Shown piece by piece: positions 7,243 through 13,753 of a stretch of DNA of 13,753 bases (its first letter is position 1; every line of letters begins with the position of its first letter). The position numbers were made by a program, and so were the translations under genes. Source of the DNA: Pseudomonadota bacterium (lineage in GTDB: Bacteria; Pseudomonadota; Alphaproteobacteria; Rhizobiales; Devosiaceae). The DNA lies in contig JAEWHZ010000081.1 of assembly GCA_023387585.1 (NCBI GenBank), positions 1-13,753 on the forward strand, read 5' to 3'. The notes beneath the pieces are model-generated. The model was given only the letters and a program-made list of their open reading frames with translations. It searched no databases and was not told the origin of the DNA.

Positions 7243-7254
7243 CCCGCTAGCGGG
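7243..7254. repeat. Palindrome between ubiB and the lipoprotein gene
   Basis: CCCGCTAGCGGG is a perfect 12-bp palindrome starting 11 bp after the ubiB stop. No T-tract follows on either strand, so it is a poor intrinsic terminator. CATAAT (7276-7281) downstream could be a -10 for the lipoprotein gene, but no good -35 lies 16-18 bp before it. Confidence 0.4.
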
Positions 7255-7323
7255 TTCCGTTACCTGGCCCCAACGCATAATGTGCCGCCAGCGGCCGGCG
7301 GGGCCGGCGATCTGGAGGTTGAT

Positions 7324-7911
7324 GTGATTTTTTCTGGTGCTTTGCGCTTCGGTGCCGTGGCGGCCATGGCGGTCGGGCTGGCCGGCTGTGTCGAGGCCAC
7401 GGTCGATATCACCGTGCTGAGCGAGACCGAGGCGCGCGCCGTGGTGACGCAGACCATCGATGCCGATTTCTACGCCATGGTGAAGACGGCCGCCGACAGC
7501 GATCCGGACGAGTCCGGCTTCTGCGATGAAGGCGAATTGACCGAGAACGCCGATGGCAGCGCCACCTGCGTCGTCGAGCAGCAAGGCCGTTTCGACGAGC
7601 TCGATCTCGCCAGCGAAGGCGGCGGCGGCTTCTCCGTAGAGGTCGTCGGCCCCAACCGCCTGCGCGTCGCCTTCGACATGAGCGAGTTGTCGACCGAGTT
7701 CGGCGCCGACGAGCTCGACCAGCAGACCCTGCAGATGATGGAGGCCATGTTCTCGGAAAGCGCGATCACCCTCGTCATCGGCGGCGGCCGCATCGTCGAG
7801 ACCAACATGACCGAGATCGGCGGCAAGGCGCAGATCGTCATCCCCGTCGTCGGTCTCATCACCGGCGGCGCCGACCTGCCCGACGAGGCTTTTGCGGTGG
7901 TGCAGCTCTGA
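7324..7911 (+). CDS. Small predicted lipoprotein of unknown function
   Basis: I do not recognise a firm family. The best start is the GTG at 7324, because GGAGG (7314-7318) lies 5 nt before it; earlier in-frame sequence reads MPPAAGGAGDLEVD, which would spoil the signal. From the GTG the protein has 195 aa with a type II signal peptide: a hydrophobic stretch ending in the lipobox L-A-G-C with Cys22 to be lipidated. The mature part alternates beta-type segments (CVEATVDITVLSE, GGFSVEVVG, RLRVAFDMSEL), has two more Cys (in FCDEG and ATCVVE) that may form a disulfide, and an acidic bias. It loosely resembles LppM-type lipoprotein domains (GCV followed by a V-x-V-x-hydrophobic strand), but this is weak. 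Its stop is 2 bp before dut, so the two are probably cotranslated. It occupies the place where relatives have coaBC. Confidence 0.8.
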   Translation: MIFSGALRFGAVAAMAVGLAGCVEATVDITVLSETEARAVVTQTIDADFYAMVKTAADSDPDESGFCDEGELTENADGSATCVVEQQGRFDELDLASEGGGGFSVEVVGPNRLRVAFDMSELSTEFGADELDQQTLQMMEAMFSESAITLVIGGGRIVETNMTEIGGKAQIVIPVVGLITGGADLPDEAFAVVQL

Positions 7912-7913
7912 CA

Positions 7914-8369
<456 letters not shown>

Positions 8370-9088
8370 TCTTTTCAAAGCGCTGATGCTCGCTTTCTGC
8401 GCCCTGCTGCTCGCCGCCGGCGCGGCGCGGGCAGGGGACAGGGCACTGCTCGAAATTATTGGTTTCTCGCCGGACGGGCGCCATTTCGCCTTCGAGGAAT
8501 TCGGCGTGCAGGATGGCTCCGGCTTTCCCTATTCCAACATCTTCATCGTCGATCTCGACAAGGATGCCTGGGTCCCCGGTACGCCGCTGCGCCACCGCAT
8601 AGACGACGAAAGCATCCGCGTGCCGCGCGTGCGCGCCGAGGCCATGGAGGAAGCCCGCCCGATCCTCGACCGGCTCGAAATCGCCTGGCCGGCCGAGACG
8701 GCATTCCTGCTCGGCGACGCCGTCACCGACGACGGCAAGCGCGCGGTCACCGGCGTGCCGTTTTACGATGCCGGCCGCGCCGTCGAGGACTTTATCCTTA
8801 CGGTCGAAACCTTCCCCACCACCTCGCCACTCACCTGTAATGACTGGTTCGGCCGCGAGCCCATGGGCATGGCGCTCACGCTCGAAGGCCCTGAGGGCAA
8901 TGTCACCGAGATCATGCGCGACACCGCCCTGCCGCGCTCGCGCGGCTGCGCCTTCGATTATCGCCTCTACGGCGTCTTCCTGCCCTTCCACTCGCAGGAT
9001 TTTGCCGACGCGGTGGTGATGGTCTCCGTCTATCCCGGCGGCTTCGAAGGCCCGGACCGGCGCTTCATCGCCATTCCGTTGCGCTAGA

Positions 9089-9838
9089 GTGGATCATAGC
9101 CCGATGCTCGACGCCGAGGCCGCAAGGCGCTATGCGCGCCACATCGTGTTGCGCGGCTTCGGCGGCGCCGCCCAGCAGGCGCTGGCCACGGCCCGCATCG
9201 CCGTCATCGGCGCCGGCGGGCTCGGCAGCCCGGTGCTCGCCTATCTCGCGGCGGCAGGCGTCGGCCATATCCGCGTCCTCGACGACGACACCGTCGCCAT
9301 CTCCAACCTCCAGCGCCAGATCGTCCATCGCACCGCCGATATCGGCGCGCCGAAATCCGCCTCCGCCGCCCGTTTCGCGCGCGATCTCAACCCCACCGTC
9401 ACCATCGAGCCGCTCGCCGAGCGCATCGCCCCGCATTCGGCCCAAAGACTGCTCTCCGGGTGCCAGCTCGTCCTCGACGGCAGCGACGATCTGTTCACCC
9501 GCCGCGCGGTCGCCGCCTCGTGTGCGTCCAGTCGCATTCCGCTGGTCATGGGCGCGCTGTCGATGTTCGACGGCCAGGTCACCGTCCTCGCCCCCCATCT
9601 CGCGCGCCCCGATGGCCGGCCCGGCCCGACGCTCGCCGATCTTTACGATTCGAGCCTCGCCGACACCGACCTGCCCGGCTGCGAGACCGGCGGCATACTC
9701 GGCCCGGTCGCCGGCGTCATCGGCACGCTGATGGCCGTCGAGGCGGTCAAGCTGATCACCGGCATCGGCACTCCGCTCGTCGGGCGCATGCTGGTCTATG
9801 ATTCCCTCGCCGGCCGCATGGACGAGATCGAAATCTGA
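9089..9838 (+). CDS. MoeB/ThiF-type E1-like adenylyltransferase lacking zinc CxxC motifs
   Basis: E1-like enzyme that adenylates the C-terminal Gly-Gly of a small ubiquitin-like sulfur carrier (MoaD in molybdopterin, ThiS in thiamine synthesis). In 249 aa it shows RYARHIVL, the nucleotide loop VIGAGGLGSP (39-48), DDDTVAISNLQRQ (65-77), a conserved Lys in GAPKSAS (K89), LDGSDDLFTRR (129-139) and CETGGILGPVAGVIGTL (198-214). The two CxxC pairs that bind zinc in E. coli MoeB are both absent (the first site reads GPTLADLY), and there is no rhodanese domain. No moaD or thiS is adjacent, so MoeB and ThiF cannot be told apart. The start shown is a GTG one base after the previous stop; an ATG at 9104 is an equally good start. 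Confidence 0.88.
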   Translation: MDHSPMLDAEAARRYARHIVLRGFGGAAQQALATARIAVIGAGGLGSPVLAYLAAAGVGHIRVLDDDTVAISNLQRQIVHRTADIGAPKSASAARFARDLNPTVTIEPLAERIAPHSAQRLLSGCQLVLDGSDDLFTRRAVAASCASSRIPLVMGALSMFDGQVTVLAPHLARPDGRPGPTLADLYDSSLADTDLPGCETGGILGPVAGVIGTLMAVEAVKLITGIGTPLVGRMLVYDSLAGRMDEIEI

Positions 9839-9927
9839 TCCGGTGCCGCAAGGCTCGTCCGGCTCGACAGCCCGGTCCGCCTTGGGTACAAGCGCGGCGT
9901 AGCTCCAGTATTCCGAGGTCGGGCGCC

Positions 9928-10923
9928 ATGGCCACACCGCAACTCGTCACCATCTTCGGCGGCGCCGGTTTCGTCGGCACCCAGCTCGTGCAGGCTTTCG
10001 CGCGCAAGAATTATCGCGTCCGCGTCGCCGTGCGCCGCCCCGATCTCGCCGGGCACACGAAAATTCACGGCGCCGTCGGCCAGGTCATGCCGGTGCAGGC
10101 CAATCTGCGCAACGCCGCCTCCGTGGCCCGCGCCGTCCAGGGCGCCGACATCGTCGTCAACCTCGTCGGCATCGGCGACCCCTCCGGCAAGCAGACTTTC
10201 GATGCCGTGCATGTCGAAGGCGCCCGCACCGTGGCACGGGCCGCGCGGGAGGCCGGCGCCTCAGCGCTCGTCCACATGTCGGCGCTCGGCATCGACAAGG
10301 TGCCTGCCAGCGCCTATGCGCGCTCCAAGCTCGCCGGCGAACAGGCGGTGCTCGAAACCTTCCCCGGCGCGGTGGTCCTGCGTCCGTCCATCATCTTCGG
10401 GCCCGGAGACGGCTTTTTCAACCTCATGGGCAGCCTCGCCCAGATCTCGCCTGTCCTGCCGCTGATCGGCGGGGATTCGCGCGTCCAGCCGGTCTGGGTC
10501 GGCGACGTCGCCGACGCCTTCGTGCTGGCGGCCGAAGGGGTGGTGAAGGCCGGCCGCGTCTACGAGCTCGGCGGGCCGGATGTCGTCACCTACAAGGAGC
10601 TGCTCACGCGCATCCTGGCCGAGACCGGCCGCAAGCGCCTGCTGCTGCCTCTGCCCGCCCCGATCGCCAATCTGCTCGCCCTGCCGCTCGGCCTCATCCC
10701 CGGTCCCAAGCTGCTGACAGCCGACAAGGTCGCCCTGCTCGGCGCCGACAATGTGGTCTCGCCCGAGGCGATTCGCGAAAAGCGCACGCTCGCAGCCTTC
10801 GGCATAACCCCGACTTCCATGGCCACCATCGTGCCGACCTATTTGTGGCGGTTCCGCAAGAACGGCCAGTTCGACCGCTTCGGCGACGACACCCACAGCG
10901 CCTCGACCGGCACCACGGTCTAA
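9928..10923 (+). CDS. Complex I NDUFA9-like NAD(P)-binding SDR family protein
   Basis: Atypical (extended) short-chain dehydrogenase related to NDUFA9, an accessory subunit of respiratory complex I in alphaproteobacteria and mitochondria. The 331-aa protein begins with a Rossmann fold, IFGGAGFVGTQL (G11-x-x-G14-x-x-G17), then a dinucleotide-selective region VRVAVRRPD, VNLVGIGDP, the YxxxK pair in SAYARSKLAGE (Y130, K134), LRPSIIFGPGDGFFN and QPVWVGDVADAF, all usual for this group. GAGG (9915-9918) is a ribosome site 9 nt before the ATG. The 89-bp gap before it has no convincing promoter. It ends in a 4-bp tail-to-tail overlap with treZ. A general sugar-nucleotide epimerase is less likely given the motif set. 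Confidence 0.88.
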   Translation: MATPQLVTIFGGAGFVGTQLVQAFARKNYRVRVAVRRPDLAGHTKIHGAVGQVMPVQANLRNAASVARAVQGADIVVNLVGIGDPSGKQTFDAVHVEGARTVARAAREAGASALVHMSALGIDKVPASAYARSKLAGEQAVLETFPGAVVLRPSIIFGPGDGFFNLMGSLAQISPVLPLIGGDSRVQPVWVGDVADAFVLAAEGVVKAGRVYELGGPDVVTYKELLTRILAETGRKRLLLPLPAPIANLLALPLGLIPGPKLLTADKVALLGADNVVSPEAIREKRTLAAFGITPTSMATIVPTYLWRFRKNGQFDRFGDDTHSASTGTTV

Positions 10924-12718
10924 TCGGGCTCTTCCAGGCCGACCATCACGCTCCAGCCGCCGAGTCGGTTGGCGTCGGCCGCCCCGGTCAGCCACAGCGG
11001 CCGTCCGCGCCACATCGGCAGATCCCCTTCCGGCTCGGCGCCGAGATTGGCCAGCATGATCAGTCTGCTGCCATCGCCCAGCCGCCATTCGGCCTCCAGC
11101 ACATGCCCCGCCAGTACCTGATAGCGCCCCGCATGTCCCTTGATGCCGGCGAGGCGCGGCACGATCTCGCGGTGCCGCAGGCGGAGCAGCGCGCGATAAT
11201 GCTCGAGGATCGGCAGGCCGAGCTCGCGCCGTGCCAGTCGAGCCGCGCCGATTCGAAGGTTTCCACTGCGAACGGGTCCGGCGGATCGCTCGGCACCGGC
11301 CAGTCTTCCAGCTTTTCCAGCCAGCTCTTGTGGATGTCGTCATGCATCCGCTCGGGCAGGTCTGAGAAATAGGGGAAGGGCGTGGTCGCGTCGAACTCCT
11401 CGCCCATGAACACCAGCGGAATGCTCGGCGCCAGCAGATAGACCGTCGACAGCGCCAGCATCGCCTCGGGGCTGGCCGTCCGGCTCAGCCGGTCGCCGCA
11501 GGGCCGGTTGCCCACCTGGTCGTGGTTTTGCAGAAAGGCGACGAAGGCGGTGGGCGGCAGATGCCCGCTCTTCTCGCCCACATCGCTGCCATCGGTCGGC
11601 CTGTGCTCGCCCTGATAGGCATAGCCTTCCGCCAGCGCCCGTCCGAGCTGTTCGACCGGCCGGTCGTAATTGGCGTAGTAATCGTGCTGGTCGCCGGTGG
11701 CGATCACATGCATGGCGTGGTGGATGTCGTCCGCCCATTGCGCGGTAAAGAGGCGCGGGTGTCCGTCCGCATCGCGCGCCAGCCAGCCAGCCTCGTTGTT
11801 CGAGTTCTCGATCGTCAGGTGGTGCAGGGGAAACTCCGCATGCACTATCGCCGCGATCTCCTCGAGCAGATGCGGGCGCGAATCGTCCACGATCGCCTGC
11901 ACCGCATCGAGCCGCGCCCCGTCGAAATGGAAGCACTCGAACCAGTAGCGGATGTTTTCCAGCACGAAGGCGCGCACCGTCTCCGCCCCCTCGCCGTCGA
12001 AATTCGGCACCTGGCCGAAATCGTTCTCGTGTTTTGCCGACAGCATCGGCGCATAGAGCGGCAGATAATTGCCGTCCGGCCCGAAATGGTTGAACACCAG
12101 ATCGGTGAACACCATCAGCCCGCGCCCATGCGCGGCATCGATCAGCGCACGCAGCTCGTCCGGCTCGCCATAAGCCGCGTCCGGCGCGAACAAACACACC
12201 CCGTCATAGCCCCAGCCGAACCGGCCGGGAAAATCGGCCGACGGCAGCAGCTGGATGGCGGTGGCGCCCAGCTCGGCGATATGGTCGAGCCGCTCCCTTG
12301 CCCCCAGAAACGTCCCCTCGGGCGAAAAGCTGCCGATATGCAGCTCGTAAAACACCGTCTCGTGCCATGGCCGCGGCTGCCAGCCGGCATCGGTCCAGCC
12401 AAAGCCGCGCCCATCGACCAGCCGGCTCGGCCCGTGCACGTCCTGCGGCTGGAAGCGCGAGGCCGGGTCGGGCACCACATGGCGCTCGCTTTCATGCGCG
12501 CCCGGCAGCACGAAGGCGTAATCCGTACCCGCCTCGGCGCCCGCGACGTGCAGCGAATGCCAGCCACCGGCACCGCGTTGCATCGGCCGGTCGGGGCCAT
12601 GCCCGAACAGGCGCAGCGCCACATCCTCGACCAGCGGCGCCCAGAGCCGGAAATTCACGCCCTCCGGAGTCCATTCGGGTCCGAAGCGGGATGCGCGGAT
12701 CGGGTCCGGTCGCGACAT
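10920..12718 (-). pseudogene. treZ: Malto-oligosyltrehalose trehalohydrolase with a C-terminal frameshift
   Basis: TreZ (GH13) releases trehalose from maltooligosyl-trehalose made by TreY. The ATG at 12718 has GGAGG 5 nt upstream (12724-12728). The N-terminus is CBM48-like (EGVNFRLWAPLVEDVALRLF). Catalytic regions are intact: DLVFNHFGPDGNYL, FDGARLDAVQAI (nucleophile about D271), LTIENSNNEAG (acid about E304), FLQNHDQVGNRPCG (about D400) and FMGEEFDATTPF. Around 11225 the frame breaks: after ARLDWHG the product continues as Ser/Cys/Arg-rich nonsense to 11060, while the neighbouring frame gives ELGLPILEHYRALLRLRHRE, then IVPRLAGIKG and a normal beta-domain ending at 10920. One missing base explains it; restored length would be about 599 aa, normal for TreZ. 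It could be a real mutation or a sequencing error in a GC run. No treY is in view; the gene follows the upstream hydrolase by 53 bp. Confidence 0.88.
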
Positions 12719-12771
12719 GAACACCTCCGTGTGGTGTCCGTCAAACGCCCCGCCCGCACCCGGCGTTCCCG

Positions 12772-13753
12772 TCAGGCGGCCCTGGCGCGCGCCGTGATGA
12801 AGGCGGCGTTGAACGCGGTCGCGGCATGCGATTGCGCGAACAGCGACCTTGTCACCACCAGCCCGAGCCGGAAGAAGCCGCTGCCCACGCCCTCATAGGT
12901 CTCCATCTCGGTACTCACCCCGGCCTGTTTCAGCGCCGCGAACAAGGCCTCGGCCTGTACGCGCGCCGCATCCTGCGCCGCCGCGATCAGGCTCACCGGC
13001 CCGAGCCCGGCGAGATCGTCGCGCTGCGACAGCATCAGCCTTTCGTCCGCCGGTTCGGCGCCTTCGGCCAGCAGGTGCCGCGTGCTCCAGATCAGCTCGG
13101 GATCGGCATGGTCGGCACCCGGATCGGCGATCGGCGCGGCCAGCACCGTGTGCACCGGCTGGCGCAGCCCGGCCGCCTTGGCCTTCAGCGCCACGTTGAG
13201 CGCCAGATTGGCGCCCTCGGCCTCGCCGAACAGCCCCACGCGCCGCGCATCGCCGCCGAAGCGGGGCAGGGCGCCGAACAGCCAGCGCCACGCCGCCCAG
13301 GCATCCACATGCGCCGCCGGGAACGGATGCTCCGGCGCCTGCCGCACGCCCACCGAGACCACCAGCGCCCCGGTGCGATGCGCCAGCATGCGCGGCACGC
13401 AGTCATAGCGCGTCACGTCGCCCGCCACCCAGTGCCCGGGCCCGAAGGCGAGGATCACCGGCCGCACCGCCTCGGGCCGGAACCGCGAATAAAGCCGCAC
13501 CGGCAGCGCGCTGTCCGGCCCGTCGATCTCCGTGTCCTCGAAACTCACGCCCAGCGTGTCCGGCTCGCGCCCCTGCACCGAAACGATGCTGCGCGCCGCA
13601 TCCTCCAGCGTCGGCAGCTGCCGCGCCAGCCGCGGCACGTTGAAATGCAGGGGCTGCCCGCCCAGTTTGCGCCAGATGCGCTGCACATGCCGGTAATCCG
13701 CGTCGAGCCCCGGCGCATGGGTGAGAAGATCGGTGTTGGCGGCGGAATGATCG
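12772..13753 (-). CDS. Alpha/beta-hydrolase fold protein, HSL-like, apparently catalytically dead; 5' end beyond window
   Basis: Resembles the hormone-sensitive-lipase group (Abhydrolase_3) of esterases. A GTG at 13686 would give 304 aa, but the frame stays open to the window edge and its extra codons read like protein (THAPGLDADYRHVQRIWRKL), so the true start is probably outside. Counting from the GTG, fold markers are kept: GALVVSVGVRQAPEHPFPAA (106-125) and DAWAAWRWL. The active site is not: oxyanion HGGG is replaced by GPGHW (82-86), the nucleophile motif G-D-S-A-G reads G-E-A-E-G (154-158, Ser to Ala), and the His of Y-x-G-x-x-H-G-F is Ser (S269). The Asp (D239) remains. So it is likely a non-enzymatic or altered-function relative. 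treZ lies 53 bp downstream on the same strand. Confidence 0.85.
   Translation of the reverse strand, partial: DHSAANTDLLTHAPGLDADYRHVQRIWRKLGGQPLHFNVPRLARQLPTLEDAARSIVSVQGREPDTLGVSFEDTEIDGPDSALPVRLYSRFRPEAVRPVILAFGPGHWVAGDVTRYDCVPRMLAHRTGALVVSVGVRQAPEHPFPAAHVDAWAAWRWLFGALPRFGGDARRVGLFGEAEGANLALNVALKAKAAGLRQPVHTVLAAPIADPGADHADPELIWSTRHLLAEGAEPADERLMLSQRDDLAGLGPVSLIAAAQDAARVQAEALFAALKQAGVSTEMETYEGVGSGFFRLGLVVTRSLFAQSHAATAFNAAFITARARAA

Noticed and set aside
11205..11240. Programmed -1 ribosomal frameshift in treZ
   Set aside because: The direction fits, but there is no X-XXY-YYZ slippery heptamer at the junction, and TreZ is not known for recoding. A one-base deletion or sequencing error is simpler.

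Overview
The window is GC-rich, densely coded bacterial chromosome. The gene order (dnaN, dnaA, rpsT, mutM, then ubiE-ubiB and dut) and the protein sequences point to an alphaproteobacterium, probably order Hyphomicrobiales; a Devosia-like lineage is a guess from general resemblance, not a demonstrated assignment. There is no insertion sequence, integrase, CRISPR array, tRNA or rRNA, and most of the content is core housekeeping.

Layout. Minus strand, 1-4823: dnaN (3' end cut by the window edge), dnaA, a long non-coding stretch of about 720 bp, rpsT with its own sigma70-type promoter and intrinsic terminator, and mutM. Plus strand, 4912-10923: ubiE and ubiB (ubiquinone synthesis, 10 bp apart), a small lipoprotein gene, dut, a secreted DUF2259 protein, a MoeB/ThiF-type E1 enzyme, and an NDUFA9-like SDR protein linked to complex I. 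Minus strand, 10920-13753: an alpha/beta-hydrolase-fold protein whose reading frame runs off the right edge, followed by treZ, which carries a frameshift near its C-terminus. The NDUFA9-like gene and treZ converge and overlap by 4 bp.

How the genes fit together. The left third is replication initiation and the sliding clamp. The region upstream of dnaA holds an unusually tight cluster of GANTC sites (the CcrM methylation target), suggesting cell-cycle control of dnaA or a nearby origin. The middle is a tightly packed rightward set for quinone synthesis, dUTP removal and envelope proteins. In relatives dut normally follows coaBC; here the coaBC position holds a lipoprotein gene.

Most unusual points: the GANTC cluster; the alpha/beta hydrolase, which keeps the hormone-sensitive-lipase-family fold signature but has lost the catalytic Ser, the His and the HGGG oxyanion motif; the single-base frameshift in treZ; and the E1-like protein with no zinc-binding CxxC pairs. 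I found no clear multi-gene undescribed system.
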